Origin: Sphingomicrobium clamense
Lineage (GTDB): Bacteria; Pseudomonadota; Alphaproteobacteria; Sphingomonadales; Sphingomonadaceae
Length of the DNA: 64,000 nucleotides
Direction: 5' to 3'
Assembly: GCF_019264355.1 (NCBI RefSeq)
Contig: NZ_JAHVAH010000001.1
Coordinates: 1,286,001-1,350,000 of the forward strand
In this document: positions 10,010 through 19,814 of the stretch, in pieces
Layout: every line of letters starts with the position of its first letter
Position numbering within the stretch: position 1 is the stretch's first letter
Notes under the pieces: generated by a model
What the model was told of the DNA's origin: nothing
Database searches by the model: none
The model's input: the letters and a program-made list of their open reading frames with translations, nothing else
Translations under genes and position numbers: made by a program

Positions 10010-11242
10010 ATGACGCGCATGCTCTTTCCCCTGATTGCCGCGATTCACGTCGGCGCGATGCTGTCGCTTTCCGCCTCGGCGCAAATGGCCGACGGCGACC
10101 GTGGTATTCTGCCCATCGACAGCGAAGGCCTGCTGGAAATCACCGGTATCGAAGTCGATGTCGAAGCGGAGAGCGCCGAAGCCGCGCGCTATGCGGGCTG
10201 GCAGATCGCGCAGCGCGAAGGGTTCGCCAAGCTATGGGCGCGCAACAAGGGCCGTCCGCAATCGCAGGCGCCACGGCTCAACGATGCGACGCTCAACTCG
10301 ATGGTCTCAGCGATCGTGATCGAGAACGAGCAGATCGGTCCGACCCGCTATCGCGCGACACTTGGCGTGCTGTTCGATCGCGCGCGGGCGGGATCGCTGG
10401 TGGGCCAGTCGAGCGTGGGCCGTCGCTCGCCCCCAATGCTGCTTATCCCGCTGACGGTGAGCGGCGGCACGGTGACCTCGGTCGAGACGCGCAATCCGTG
10501 GCAGCGGGCGTGGGCACAGTTCCGCACGTCGGAAAGCCAAATCGATTATGTCCGGCCCTCGGGCCTCGGCGTCGACCCGCTGCTGGTCAACGCAGCAGTC
10601 ACCCGTCGTCCGGACGCGCGCTGGTGGCGCGGCGTTGCCGACTATTACCAGGCCGCCAATATCCTGATCGCCGAAGTCACGCTCCACCGTGCCTATCCCG
10701 GCGGACCGGCACGAGCGCGCTTCGTCGCACGCGCCGGGCGCGACCGCGAAGTGCTGGGCCGGTTCGAGATGACCGCGCCCGACAGTGAGGCGTTGCCCGC
10801 GATGATGGAACGGGCGGTTGCGCGGATGGACGAAATTTACGAGCGCGCGTTCCGGCGGGGCGACCTGCGCGGCGACCGCGCGCTGATCATCCGCCGCGCG
10901 CGCCCGGTGGTCGAGGAAGTCGCCGAGGCTCCGCTCTCCATGTATCGCGTTCGGCTGATTTCGACCGACGGCGCCGCGCTTTCCGACGGGCTCGACGGCT
11001 TGCGCTCGGTGCCGGGTATCGAGGCGGTGGTCGAGAACAGCCTTGCCATTGGCGGTGTGTCGACGGTGACGATCACCTATCGCGGCGACGTCGATGCCTT
11101 GCGCCGTGCGCTTTACGCACGCGGTTGGAATGCGGCCTATGCCGGCGGAACGCTGACCATGTCGCGGCGCAATGACGGGCCGCCGCCCAGCGCGCCCGTG
11201 ACCCAGATCGAGCTGCCGCCGCCGACCCCGCAGGGCCAATGA
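10010..11242 (+). CDS. DUF2066 family exported protein
   Basis: The function is unknown. The 410-residue product has a signal peptide ([25 protein letters not shown]) and is then soluble, with a Pro-rich tail ([20 protein letters not shown]). The arrangement resembles DUF2066 proteins, which in many proteobacteria sit next to purM and hda as here. The ATG at 10010 begins a clean signal peptide; a longer frame to 9935 would add a non-signal N-terminus overlapping purM. Its stop overlaps the hda start (ATGA), so the two are translationally coupled. No catalytic motif is visible. Confidence 0.75.
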   Translation: MTRMLFPLIAAIHVGAMLSLSASAQMADGDRGILPIDSEGLLEITGIEVDVEAESAEAARYAGWQIAQREGFAKLWARNKGRPQSQAPRLNDATLNSMVSAIVIENEQIGPTRYRATLGVLFDRARAGSLVGQSSVGRRSPPMLLIPLTVSGGTVTSVETRNPWQRAWAQFRTSESQIDYVRPSGLGVDPLLVNAAVTRRPDARWWRGVADYYQAANILIAEVTLHRAYPGGPARARFVARAGRDREVLGRFEMTAPDSEALPAMMERAVARMDEIYERAFRRGDLRGDRALIIRRARPVVEEVAEAPLSMYRVRLISTDGAALSDGLDGLRSVPGIEAVVENSLAIGGVSTVTITYRGDVDALRRALYARGWNAAYAGGTLTMSRRNDGPPPSAPVTQIELPPPTPQGQ

Positions 11243-11850
11243 AGCCCGCACCCCAAATCGCCTTGCCCCTCGATTTCCCGCAGGGGGAAGATCGCTCGCG
11301 CTTCATCGCCGGAGACGGCAATGCCGAAGCGCTCGACGTGCTCGAACGCTGGCCTATGTGGCCGGTCAAGGCGGTAATCGTGACCGGTCCGCGCCGGTCG
11401 GGCCGCAGCCTGCTCGGCCGAATTTTTGCGCAGAAGACTGGCGGGCGCCTGTTCGACGATGCCGAGCGGCACGACGAAGAGGATCTTTTCCACGCCTGGA
11501 ACGAAGCGCAGGAGACGGGGTTGCCGCTGGTGATGGTAGCCGACGAAGCGCCCCCCAACTGGCAGCAGGAACTGCCCGACCTGCGCACGCGGCTTGCCGT
11601 CACCCCGATCGCGCGGATCGAAGAGCCCGACGATGCGCTGTTCGAGCAATTGCTGACGCTGCATTTCGCGGATCGCGGGCAACATCTTCCCCTGGAAGTG
11701 GCGCGCTACATCGCGGCGCGGGTCGAGCGCAGCTACTGGAATGCGGAGCGGATCGTCGACACGATCGATCGTGAAGCGCTGGCTTCACATTCGCGGCTCA
11801 CCATCCCCACGGCGCGTCGCGCGCTGGGACTGGTCGAGGAGCAGGAGTGA
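11239..11850 (+). CDS. hda: Hda-type regulator of DnaA (AAA+ family)
   Basis: Hda, with the sliding clamp, stimulates DnaA-ATP hydrolysis after initiation to block re-replication. The 203-residue size fits a DnaA domain III-like protein. The N-terminus has QIALPL (residues 6-11), which matches the clamp-binding motif of Hda. The Walker A position reads GPRRSGRS (50-57), with Arg at 56 where most AAA+ proteins have Lys. The Walker B segment (LPLVMVADEAPP) is also weak. ERSYWNAERIVDTIDREAL matches the lid helix. It overlaps the DUF2066 gene by 4 bases, and ppk starts 2 bases after its stop. Confidence 0.82.
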   Translation: MKPAPQIALPLDFPQGEDRSRFIAGDGNAEALDVLERWPMWPVKAVIVTGPRRSGRSLLGRIFAQKTGGRLFDDAERHDEEDLFHAWNEAQETGLPLVMVADEAPPNWQQELPDLRTRLAVTPIARIEEPDDALFEQLLTLHFADRGQHLPLEVARYIAARVERSYWNAERIVDTIDREALASHSRLTIPTARRALGLVEEQE

Positions 11851-11851
11851 G

Positions 11852-13996
11852 ATGGGCGGCGTGACCCTCAAGTCGATCGCAAAGCGGGGTCCGTCGCGCT
11901 TCTTCAACCGCGAGCTGTCGTGGCTGGCCTTCAATCGCCGCGTGCTCGACGAATCGCACAATCCCGCGCACCCCGTGCTAGAACGGTTGCGCTTCCTCTC
12001 CATCTCCGGCTCCAACCTCGACGAATTCTTCATGGTGCGCGTCGCCGGCCTCAAGGGCCAGCAGCTGCGCCTGGTCGAGGGGCGATCGACCGATGGGATG
12101 ACTCCAGGCCAGCAGCTCGACGCCATCGCCAAGGAAGCCGACGAACTGGGCACCGAGCAGCAGGCACGCTGGATCGAATTGCGCGAAGCTCTCGCCGAAC
12201 AGGGGCTGACCGTGGTTTCGGGCGAGGAGCTGACCGACGACGAGCGAGAATGGCTCGGCCACAAGTTCGAGAGCGAGATCATGCCCGTGCTCACGCCGCA
12301 GGCGATCGATCCCGCGCACCCTTTCCCGTTCGTGCCCAACGGCGTGCTGGGTCTCGTCTTCGACCTGAAACACGAGAAGAAGGCCGAGCGGGTCGTCGAA
12401 CTGTTGCTGATCCCGCCGAGCCTGCCGCGTTATCTAGAGTTGCCGCGCGACAACGGAACGGTCCGCGTGATCCGCATCGAGTCGGTCATCCGCGCCTTTT
12501 TCGACCGGCTCTTTCCCGGGTTCGAGACGATCAGCGCGGGCGTGTTCCGCGTGCTGCGCGACAGCGATATCGAGATCGAGGAAGAAGCCGAGGACCTGGT
12601 GCGCCACTTCCGCTCGGCCATCCTTCGCCGCCGTCGCGGGCGCGTGATCCGGCTCGAACTGTCGACCGACATGCCCGACGAGCTGATCGCGCAGGTCGTC
12701 GACGGGCTCGAGGCGCACGAGGCGCTGACCGTCGAGAGTTCGGGGCTGATCGGGATTGCCGACCTGTCGCAGATCGTCGACATCGACCTGCCCGAATTGA
12801 AGTTCGAGCCGTACAGCCCGCGCTTTCCCGAACGGATCGTCGAATATGGCGGCGACGCCTTCGCGGCGATCCGCGCCAAGGATTTCGTGGTCCATCATCC
12901 CTATGAGAGTTTCGAGGTTGTGGTCGCCTTCCTGCGCCAGGCCGCCAACGATCCCGATGTCGTCGCGATCAAGCAGACGTTGTACCGCGCGGGCAAGCAG
13001 TCGGAGATTATCGACGCGCTGGTCACCGCGGCGGAAAACGGCAAGTCGGTGACGGCGGTGGTCGAGTTGAAAGCGCGGTTCGACGAGGAGCAGAATTTGT
13101 TCTGGTCCAACCGGCTCGAACGCGCGGGCGTGCAGGTGGTCTACGGCTTCATCGACTGGAAGACCCACGCGAAAGTGTCGATGGTGGTCCGCCGCGAAGG
13201 CGGGCGCATGCGCACATACTGCCATTTCGGCACCGGCAATTATCACCCGACGACGGCGCGCATCTATACCGACCTCAGCTTCTTCACGGCCTCGACGCGC
13301 GCCGCGCGGGACGCGAACAAGCTGTTCAATTTCGTCACCGGCTATGTCGAGCCCAAGAAGCTCGAGCTGATCTCGCTGTCGCCGGTCAATATGCGACAGA
13401 AGCTCAATCGGCTGATCGATGCGGAGATCGCCAATGCCAAGGAGGGCAAGCCCTCGGCGATCTGGGCGAAGATGAACAGCCTGGTGGACAGCAAGATCAT
13501 CGACCGCCTCTACCTCGCCAGCCAGCAGGGGGTGTCGATCGACCTTGTGGTGCGCGGGATTTGCTGCCTTCGCCCGGGGATCGCGGGCCTGTCGGAGAAT
13601 ATCCGGGTGAAATCGGTCGTCGGCCGATTCCTCGAACATGCGCGCGTATTCGTGTTCGCCAATGGCGAGCGGCTGCCGCATCGCGGAGCGAAGGTGTTCA
13701 TCTCGTCGGCCGACTGGATGCCGCGCAATCTCGATCGGCGGGTCGAATATATGATCCCGGTCGAGAATCCAACGGTGCACGCGCAGGTGCTCGACCAGGT
13801 GATGATCGCCAACCTGATCGACAACGAGCAGAGCTGGATGCTCGACGGGGACGGCTATTATTACCGGCTCGAACCGGGCAAGCGGCGCTTCAACCTGCAC
13901 CAATATTTCATGAACAACCCTTCGCTGTCGGGGCGCGGTCAGGCGCTGGCGGGCAAGGCGGTGCCCAAGCTCAAGCTGGTGCAGCGCGGCGGCTGA
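11852..13996 (+). CDS. ppk: Polyphosphate kinase 1
   Basis: PPK1 reversibly polymerises the gamma-phosphate of ATP into polyphosphate. The 714-residue length is normal. The N-terminal domain begins FFNRELSWLAFNRRVL. The phospholipase-D-like catalytic domains contain KTHAK with the candidate phospho-histidine at 439, and HFGTGNYHP with a second histidine at 458. ATG 11852 has GGAGTGAG just upstream and follows the hda stop; a longer frame inside hda is not needed. The stop overlaps the ppx start (TGATG), so the opposing synthesis and hydrolysis enzymes are translated as a coupled pair. Confidence 0.97.
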   Translation: MGGVTLKSIAKRGPSRFFNRELSWLAFNRRVLDESHNPAHPVLERLRFLSISGSNLDEFFMVRVAGLKGQQLRLVEGRSTDGMTPGQQLDAIAKEADELGTEQQARWIELREALAEQGLTVVSGEELTDDEREWLGHKFESEIMPVLTPQAIDPAHPFPFVPNGVLGLVFDLKHEKKAERVVELLLIPPSLPRYLELPRDNGTVRVIRIESVIRAFFDRLFPGFETISAGVFRVLRDSDIEIEEEAEDLVRHFRSAILRRRRGRVIRLELSTDMPDELIAQVVDGLEAHEALTVESSGLIGIADLSQIVDIDLPELKFEPYSPRFPERIVEYGGDAFAAIRAKDFVVHHPYESFEVVVAFLRQAANDPDVVAIKQTLYRAGKQSEIIDALVTAAENGKSVTAVVELKARFDEEQNLFWSNRLERAGVQVVYGFIDWKTHAKVSMVVRREGGRMRTYCHFGTGNYHPTTARIYTDLSFFTASTRAARDANKLFNFVTGYVEPKKLELISLSPVNMRQKLNRLIDAEIANAKEGKPSAIWAKMNSLVDSKIIDRLYLASQQGVSIDLVVRGICCLRPGIAGLSENIRVKSVVGRFLEHARVFVFANGERLPHRGAKVFISSADWMPRNLDRRVEYMIPVENPTVHAQVLDQVMIANLIDNEQSWMLDGDGYYYRLEPGKRRFNLHQYFMNNPSLSGRGQALAGKAVPKLKLVQRGG

Positions 13997-15462
13997 TGGG
14001 CAGGGCACCAAATTTCGGTCCGGTCGGCATCATCGACATCGGCTCCAACTCGGTGCGTCTCGTCGCTTATGCTGGTTCGGAGCGGGTACCGAGCGCGCTC
14101 TACAACGAGAAAGTGATGGCGGGGCTCGGCCGGACGACGGGCGAGGATGGCGAATTGTCCGAGGAAGCGATGGCCGCCGCGCTCGACACGCTCAAACGCT
14201 TTCGCCCGATCATCAAGGAAATGGGGCTGATCCGCGTGCGCGCGGTTGCGACGGCGGCAGTGCGCGATGCGCCCAATGGCGACGAATTCCTCAGGCAGGT
14301 GCGCAAGCTGGGGCTCAAGCCGCGCATCCTGTCGGGGGTCGAGGAAGCGACGATGGCGGCGCGCGGCGTGTTGTCGGGCATTCCCTGGGCGAAGGGGGTC
14401 GTGGCCGATCTGGGCGGTGGCAGCCTCGAACTGGCCGGCGTCGCGCGCGGCGCGGTGGGCGAGGGGGTGAGCATGCCGCTGGGGGTGCTCAAGGTCGGAC
14501 CGGAACCCGATCGTGAGAAGTTGCTTGCCGACATCGAGGCGGGGATTGCGGGCACGAGGCTGCACTCTGCGGCGAAGGGGAATACGCTGTACCTGGTCGG
14601 CGGTTCGTTCCGTGCGCTGGCGCAGCTGGAGATGGAGCTGATCGAACATCCGCTCCCGATCGCGCACGAATATCGCCTGCATGCCGACCAGCTCGGGCCG
14701 CTGGGCGACTATGTCGAGGTGTCCAAGAAGCGCGAGATCAAGGAATATGACCGGGTCTCGAACCAGCGGATTCCGCACTTGCCGGCCGCCATCGCGATCC
14801 TCGAGACGCTGATTGAAGTGCTCGAGCCGAAGAAGGTGATCGTGTCGGCCTACGGGCTGCGCGAAGGGCTGCTCTACGCCGATCTCGACGAGCGGGTGCG
14901 GGGGCAGGACCCGCTGATGGCGGCGGCGTTCGAGATCGGGCACAAATTGGGGCGGTTCGGCGACCATGGCGCGCTGCTCGACCGCTGGATCGCGCCGCTC
15001 TTCCCGGGAGACCCGGCCAAGCTGGCGCGATTGCGGCGGGCGGCGTGCTTGCTCGCGGACATCGCCTGGAATGCGCATCCCGATTTCCGGGCGGAGCGTG
15101 CGCTGGACCTGGCGACGCACGGCAATTGGGTCGGGATCAACGCGCGGGGGCGGGCGATCCTCGGGCGCGCATTGTTTATCGCCTTCGGGGGCGATCCGTC
15201 GACGCCGAGCCCTTACGACGCGCTGATGAAGGACGGCGATGCCGAGCGCGCGCATCATTGGGGGCGCGCGATCCGCCTGGCGCAGCGTTTTTCTGCGGGA
15301 ACGGCCAAGCCGCTGCGCAAGTCGGAGCTGTCACTCGAAGACGGGAAGATCGTGATGTCGCTCGCGAAGCGGCGCGAGGCGCTCTACTCGCCAGCGGTCG
15401 AGAAGCGTCACCACCAGCTGGCCGACGCGATGGGGATGGAGGCGGACCTCAGGCTCGACTGA
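13996..15462 (+). CDS. ppx: Exopolyphosphatase / guanosine pentaphosphatase family protein
   Basis: This protein hydrolyses polyphosphate from the ends or pppGpp to ppGpp; the sequence alone does not separate the two. The 488-residue product opens with VGIIDIGSNSVRLVAY, the phosphate-binding loop of the sugar-kinase-like fold. It continues with ADLGGGSLELA and with LYLVGGSFRALA. The C-terminal half (QDPLMAAAFEIGHKLGRFGDHGALLD and later) looks like the helical HD-like domain. The ATG overlaps the ppk stop. The coupling to ppk suggests control of polyphosphate turnover. Confidence 0.92.
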   Translation: MGRAPNFGPVGIIDIGSNSVRLVAYAGSERVPSALYNEKVMAGLGRTTGEDGELSEEAMAAALDTLKRFRPIIKEMGLIRVRAVATAAVRDAPNGDEFLRQVRKLGLKPRILSGVEEATMAARGVLSGIPWAKGVVADLGGGSLELAGVARGAVGEGVSMPLGVLKVGPEPDREKLLADIEAGIAGTRLHSAAKGNTLYLVGGSFRALAQLEMELIEHPLPIAHEYRLHADQLGPLGDYVEVSKKREIKEYDRVSNQRIPHLPAAIAILETLIEVLEPKKVIVSAYGLREGLLYADLDERVRGQDPLMAAAFEIGHKLGRFGDHGALLDRWIAPLFPGDPAKLARLRRAACLLADIAWNAHPDFRAERALDLATHGNWVGINARGRAILGRALFIAFGGDPSTPSPYDALMKDGDAERAHHWGRAIRLAQRFSAGTAKPLRKSELSLEDGKIVMSLAKRREALYSPAVEKRHHQLADAMGMEADLRLD

Positions 15463-15804
15463 TCAGCCGCACGTGTGGCTGGTGATGACGTTGTTTTCGT
15501 CGAGCTGCACGCGCAGGCGGTCGGGGCGATAGTCCATCGTCACTGCGCTGTCCTTGGGCACCCACTGGAATTTGGTGGCGCCCGAAAGCTGCATCATCTC
15601 GCCTGCGAGTTCGGTGCTGGCGGTGCGGCCGACGAAGCCGTCGGCGGCCATCAGCGCGTCCTGGTTGCAGACCCCGCCGTCACCGCCGCGCACGCGGGGT
15701 TCTTCCTTGCCGACATTGGCGTAGACCGGGCGACCGTCGGTGCCGACATTCGCCATGCAGGCGGTCAGGACGAGGGGCAGGGCAGTCAGCATCACGATAC
15801 GCAT
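15463..15804 (-). CDS. Peptidase inhibitor I78-family lipoprotein
   Basis: The 113-residue product has a short lipoprotein signal with lipobox LTAC (Cys16). Its C-terminal part (DGFVGRTASTELAGEMMQLSGA, AVTMDYRPDRLRVQLDENNVITSHTCG) fits the I78 inhibitor family, which in some fungi inhibits subtilisin-like proteases; in bacteria the targets are mostly unknown. It lies between ppx and rnd, convergent with ppx with no gap. A periplasmic, membrane-anchored location is inferred from the lipobox. Confidence 0.8.
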   Translation of the reverse strand: MRIVMLTALPLVLTACMANVGTDGRPVYANVGKEEPRVRGGDGGVCNQDALMAADGFVGRTASTELAGEMMQLSGATKFQWVPKDSAVTMDYRPDRLRVQLDENNVITSHTCG

Positions 15805-15817
15805 GTCGGGTCTCCTA

Positions 15818-16987
15818 TCAGGCTTCGATCCGGCTCATCTTGAGTTTGCCATCTTCGGTCGCGAAGGCCAAGCGGCCCTCCACGAGGTCGAGCGCATCGC
15901 GCCCGAACTCCTCGAACCGCCAGCCCGAGAGGATGTCGAGATCCTCGCGCACCCCGGCGGCCAGCATCTCGAGATCCGAGGCGCGCGCGATTAGGCGGGG
16001 CGCGACACCGGCTTCCTTCGAGCGGATCTTGAGCAGCAATTTGAGCAAGTCGCTGACCAGCGCCGCGTCCTTGGTCAGGCCGGGACGACGCGGCTTTTTC
16101 TTGGGCATTTCGTCGGGCGAGAGCGGCTCGGCATTCTCGATCGCCTCCATCAGGCGTGCGCCGATATCATTGTCGCGCCAGCCCTTCGACAGGCCGCGGA
16201 CCTTGACGAGATCCTCCTGCCGCTTGGGCGGGTGCGAGGCGAGTTCGCCCAGCGTATCGTCCTTGACGATGCGACCGCGGGGCAAATTCTTGCCGCGCGC
16301 TTCGACCTCGCGCCACGCGGCGATGGCCTTGAGGCGACCGAGCACGGCGGGATTTCGCGAAGGCTGCTTCAGGCGTTTCCACGCGTCTTCGGGCTCGAAG
16401 GCGAAGCTCGACGGATCGGCAAGCCGCGCCATTTCTTCGTCGAGCCAGGCACCGCGCCCCGTCGCTTGTAGTTTTTCCAGCAATTGCGGGAAAATCTCGA
16501 TCAGGTGGGTGACGTCGGCGATCGCATAGTCAAGCTGGCGCTTGTCAAGCGGGCGGCGCGACCAGTCGGTGAAACGCGCGCCCTTGTCGAGCGTGATGCC
16601 GAGCACTGCCTGCACGAGGTTGGCGTAGCCGACCTGTTCACCATATCCCAAGGCCATCGCCGCGATCTGCGTGTCGAATAGCGGGGCCGGGACCTTGTCG
16701 GTCAGGTTGTGGAAGATTTCGAGATCCTGCCCGCCGGCATGGAAGATCTTGAGGACTTCACGGTTTTCAACCAGCAAGTCGAGCAAGGGTTCGAGATCGA
16801 TGCCGTCTGCGAGCGGATCGACCGCCGCGGCTTCCTCGTCGCTCGCGATCTGTACAAGGCACAGCTCGGGCCAATAGGTGTTTTCGCGCATGAACTCGGT
16901 ATCGACGGCAACCCATTCCTTGGTTGCCAGCCGTTCGCATAATGCTTCGAGTTCGTCGGTTTTCGTAATTAACGGATGAATTTTCAT
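15818..16987 (-). CDS. rnd: Ribonuclease D
   Basis: RNase D is a 3'-to-5' exonuclease that trims tRNA and other stable RNA precursors. The 389-residue product has the DEDD-type residues in order: VDTEFMREN near 28-36, [11 protein letters not shown] near 104-114, and [11 protein letters not shown] near 171-181 (the DEDDy tyrosine). An HRDC domain follows at about 215-290. The ATG at 16987 begins [16 protein letters not shown]. It diverges from aspS across 116 bases. Confidence 0.95.
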   Translation of the reverse strand: MKIHPLITKTDELEALCERLATKEWVAVDTEFMRENTYWPELCLVQIASDEEAAAVDPLADGIDLEPLLDLLVENREVLKIFHAGGQDLEIFHNLTDKVPAPLFDTQIAAMALGYGEQVGYANLVQAVLGITLDKGARFTDWSRRPLDKRQLDYAIADVTHLIEIFPQLLEKLQATGRGAWLDEEMARLADPSSFAFEPEDAWKRLKQPSRNPAVLGRLKAIAAWREVEARGKNLPRGRIVKDDTLGELASHPPKRQEDLVKVRGLSKGWRDNDIGARLMEAIENAEPLSPDEMPKKKPRRPGLTKDAALVSDLLKLLLKIRSKEAGVAPRLIARASDLEMLAAGVREDLDILSGWRFEEFGRDALDLVEGRLAFATEDGKLKMSRIEA

Positions 16988-17103
16988 GTGAGGGGCGCCC
17001 TAGCGCGTTTCATCGCCTTGACAAAGGGGCTTCGCGTCCTGAAAGCGCGCCCGCACGAATTTTTCTTCCGCACAACATATTCAAGCACACGGGTTTTTCC
17101 ATC

Positions 17104-18918
17104 ATGCACGCCTATCGTAGCCATCATTGCGCAGCGCTGACCAAGGACAATATCGGCGATACCGTTCGCCTGTCGGGCTGGATCCATCGCAAGCGCGACC
17201 ATGGCGGCGTGCTGTTCGTCGACCTGCGCGACCATTTCGGCATCACCCAGATCGTCGCCGACGAAGACAGCCCGGCACTGCCGATCTTCGAGAAGCTGCG
17301 CGTCGAGAGCGTGGTGACGATCGACGGCGAGGTGAAGGCGCGCGCCGAAGGGACCACCAACGCCAACCTGCCAACCGGCGAAATCGAAGTGTTCGCTCGG
17401 TCGGTGAACGTGCAGTCGGAAGCTGCCGAGCTCCCCATGCCGGTCGCGGGCGAGCAGGACTATCCGGAAGAAATCCGCCTCCGCTATCGCTACCTCGATC
17501 TTCGTCGCAAGACGATGCACGACAATATCATGCTGCGTTCGGCGGTCATCGCCTCGATCCGCAAGCGCATGATCGAGCAGGGCTTCACCGAATTCCAGAC
17601 GCCGATCCTGACCGCATCGTCGCCCGAAGGTGCGCGCGATTACCTGGTGCCGAGCCGCGTGCACCCGGGCAAATTCTACGCGCTCCCGCAGGCGCCGCAG
17701 ATGTTCAAGCAGCTGATGATGGTCGCGGGCTTCGACAAATATTTCCAGATCGCACCCTGCTTCCGCGACGAAGACGCGCGTGCCGACCGCAGCCCCGGTG
17801 AATTCTACCAGCTCGACTTCGAGATGAGCTTCGTGACGCAGGACGACGTGTTCAACGCGATCGAGCCCGTGCTCGCCGGCCTGTTCGAGGAATTCGCCAA
17901 CGGCCGCAAGGTGACGCCCGCGGGTGAATTCCCGCGCATCCCCTACAAGGAAGCGATGCTCAAATACGGGTCGGACAAGCCCGACCTGCGCAATCCGATC
18001 ATCATTTCCGATGTCGGCAGCCATTTCGAGGGCTCGGGCTTCGGCCTGTTCGCCAAGATCGTCGATGGCGGCGGCGTGGTACGCGCGATCCCCGCGCCGG
18101 GGACCGCGGAAAAGAGCCGCAAATTCTTCGACGAGATGAACGATTGGGCGCGCGGCGAAGGCTATGCCGGCCTCGGCTATGCCACCCGCAAGGGCGGCGA
18201 GTGGGGCGGTCCCATCGCCAAGAACCATGGTCCCGAGAAGATGGACAAGCTGGCCGACGAACTGGGCCTCGGACCCGATGACGGCCTGTTCTTCGCTGCC
18301 GGCAAGGAAGGCGAGGCCGCCAAGCTCGCCGGCGCGGCCCGCACCCGCGTCGCCGAAAAGCTCGATCTGATCGAGGAAGGCGAATTTAAGTTTTGCTGGA
18401 TCGTCGATTTCCCGATGTTCGAACTGGACGAGGATACGGGCAAGATCGACTTCTCGCACAATCCCTTCTCGATGCCGCAGGGCGAGATGGAAGCGCTGGA
18501 GACCAAGGACCCGCTCGACATCCTCGCCTGGCAGTATGACATTGTCTGCAACGGCGTCGAACTCTCCTCGGGCGCGATCCGGAACCACCGTCCGGACATC
18601 ATGTACAAGGCGTTCGAAATTGCCGGCTATTCCAAGGACGAGGTCGACAGCAACTTCCCCGGCATGATCGGGGCGTTCAAGTTCGGCGCGCCGCCGCACG
18701 GTGGCTCGGCCCCGGGCGTCGACCGCATCGTCATGCTGCTCGCCGACGAACCGAATATTCGCGAAGTCATCCTCTTCCCGATGAACCAGAAGGCCGAAGA
18801 CCTGATGATGAACGCGCCGTCGCCGGTGACCGCTCAGCAGCTCAAGGAGCTGAGCCTCAAGGTGGTCGAGCCGCCCAAGGCGAAGGTCAATCCGGCCGAG
18901 GTCGTCGAAAAGAACTGA
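17104..18918 (+). CDS. aspS: Aspartyl-tRNA synthetase
   Basis: AspRS charges tRNA-Asp; many alphaproteobacterial forms are non-discriminating and also charge tRNA-Asn, which I cannot decide here. The 604-residue length is the bacterial type with a GAD insertion domain (about 290-420). The OB-fold anticodon domain ([23 protein letters not shown]) comes first. Class II motif 2 lies in [19 protein letters not shown] and motif 3 in [14 protein letters not shown] hairpin (18987-19008) lies downstream without a T-tract. Confidence 0.97.
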   Translation: MHAYRSHHCAALTKDNIGDTVRLSGWIHRKRDHGGVLFVDLRDHFGITQIVADEDSPALPIFEKLRVESVVTIDGEVKARAEGTTNANLPTGEIEVFARSVNVQSEAAELPMPVAGEQDYPEEIRLRYRYLDLRRKTMHDNIMLRSAVIASIRKRMIEQGFTEFQTPILTASSPEGARDYLVPSRVHPGKFYALPQAPQMFKQLMMVAGFDKYFQIAPCFRDEDARADRSPGEFYQLDFEMSFVTQDDVFNAIEPVLAGLFEEFANGRKVTPAGEFPRIPYKEAMLKYGSDKPDLRNPIIISDVGSHFEGSGFGLFAKIVDGGGVVRAIPAPGTAEKSRKFFDEMNDWARGEGYAGLGYATRKGGEWGGPIAKNHGPEKMDKLADELGLGPDDGLFFAAGKEGEAAKLAGAARTRVAEKLDLIEEGEFKFCWIVDFPMFELDEDTGKIDFSHNPFSMPQGEMEALETKDPLDILAWQYDIVCNGVELSSGAIRNHRPDIMYKAFEIAGYSKDEVDSNFPGMIGAFKFGAPPHGGSAPGVDRIVMLLADEPNIREVILFPMNQKAEDLMMNAPSPVTAQQLKELSLKVVEPPKAKVNPAEVVEKN

Positions 18919-18986
18919 CACTATTAACGAAGATTGCTGTAGATCAACATTCTGCGGCAAGTCTGCAACAGCTAATCGCGAACCAA

Positions 18987-19008
18987 AGCCCTTTCGTGCC
19001 AAAGGGCT
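18987..19008. repeat. Perfect 8-bp hairpin downstream of aspS
   Basis: AGCCCTTT and AAAGGGCT flank a six-base loop. No T-run follows, so it is not a standard intrinsic terminator. It may protect the aspS 3' end or act in RNA processing between aspS and the next gene. Confidence 0.5.
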
Positions 19009-19024
19009 AGCGCAATTGGCGACA

Positions 19025-19060
19025 GGCGGTTAATTCCGCCTTGTGCCGATCGAATTAACC
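19025..19060 (+). promoter_or_regulatory. Inverted repeats around the PPK2-like gene start codon
   Basis: GGTTAATTC (19028-19036) and its exact complement GAATTAACC (19052-19060) are centred on the GTG start at 19043. A second, mutually exclusive hairpin pairs GGCGG (19025-19029) with CCGCC (19036-19040) and would cover the only weak ribosome-binding-site-like stretch (AGGCGG). The two alternatives share bases, which allows a switch, or the repeat may be a protein operator. Function is inferred. Confidence 0.45.
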
Positions 19061-19810
19061 GAGGCCGGACGGGGGGCGCCGTTCACGGGCGATTATGAAG
19101 CAGAGCTGTTTGCGCTGCAGACCCGGTTGGCGCGCCTGCAACGCGCGCAGCTTGTCTATCGCCGTCGCGCACTCGTGATCTTCGAAGGTTGGGAAGGCTC
19201 GGGGCTCCGCGCCACGCTGAAGCGGCTCGTGGGCGCCCTGGACCCATGCTTCGTCGCCACGCACCATATCGAGGCTGATGACGAGTTCGACCGCGACCGC
19301 CACTGGCTCGCGCCCTTCTGGACCAAGCTGCCGAGCGGCGGCAACACGTCGCTTTTCCTGCATAGCTGGCACCGCCAACTGGTCGATGCGAGTGTCGCGG
19401 GGCAGGTCGACGAGGACCGTTTTGCGCGCCGCTGCGACGAGGTGAACGAGTTCGAGGCGCAGCAGGGCGATCACGACACGATGGTCATCAAGATGTTCTT
19501 CGACGTGACCGAGGAAGTGCAGGCCGACCGCCTTGCCGAGCGTCGTTCGGATCCGTGGAAAGCCTTGCTGACGACCGACGATAACCTCTCGGGCGACGAG
19601 CGCGCGGCCTATCGCGAACGGTGGAACGCGCTGTTCCGCCAGACCGATACGCGCTGGGCGCCGTGGCTGCTGATCGACGGCAACGACAAGCGCGGATCGC
19701 GCATCGCGGCGCTGACCGCCATCGCCGACACGCTGGAGAAAGCCCTGCCGGGGGAGCCCCCGCGCGCAGAGGATAACGTCGTCGACTTCCCCTCCAGCGC
19801 GTCGCGCTGA
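19043..19810 (+). CDS. PPK2-family-like protein, degenerate P-loop
   Basis: PPK2 enzymes phosphorylate nucleotides with polyphosphate. The 255-residue product has the family layout, including the lid-like DPWKALLTTDDN and the end segment RERWNALFRQTDTRWAPWLLIDGNDKR. However, the P-loop reads GWEGSG followed by Leu55 where PPK2 enzymes have GxDxxGK, and the DRSWY motif reads LHSWH (106-110), so the conserved Lys and Asp are both replaced. Activity as a standard kinase is therefore doubtful. The GTG start is the only choice nearby: an in-frame TAA lies at 19031 and the next candidate starts fall inside the fold. It may be a regulatory paralogue of the polyphosphate system (ppk and ppx are at 11852-15462). 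Confidence 0.75.
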   Translation: MPIELTEAGRGAPFTGDYEAELFALQTRLARLQRAQLVYRRRALVIFEGWEGSGLRATLKRLVGALDPCFVATHHIEADDEFDRDRHWLAPFWTKLPSGGNTSLFLHSWHRQLVDASVAGQVDEDRFARRCDEVNEFEAQQGDHDTMVIKMFFDVTEEVQADRLAERRSDPWKALLTTDDNLSGDERAAYRERWNALFRQTDTRWAPWLLIDGNDKRGSRIAALTAIADTLEKALPGEPPRAEDNVVDFPSSASR

Positions 19811-19814
19811 CCCC

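Noticed and set aside
17018..17046. TTGACA upstream of aspS as a sigma-70 promoter
   Set aside because: No acceptable -10 hexamer exists at a 16-18 base spacing (GAAAGC only).
16984..19002. 672-codon minus-strand frame across aspS
   Set aside because: It is a shadow of the aspS frame, with low-information sequence rich in His, Arg and Asp. AspS itself is unambiguous.
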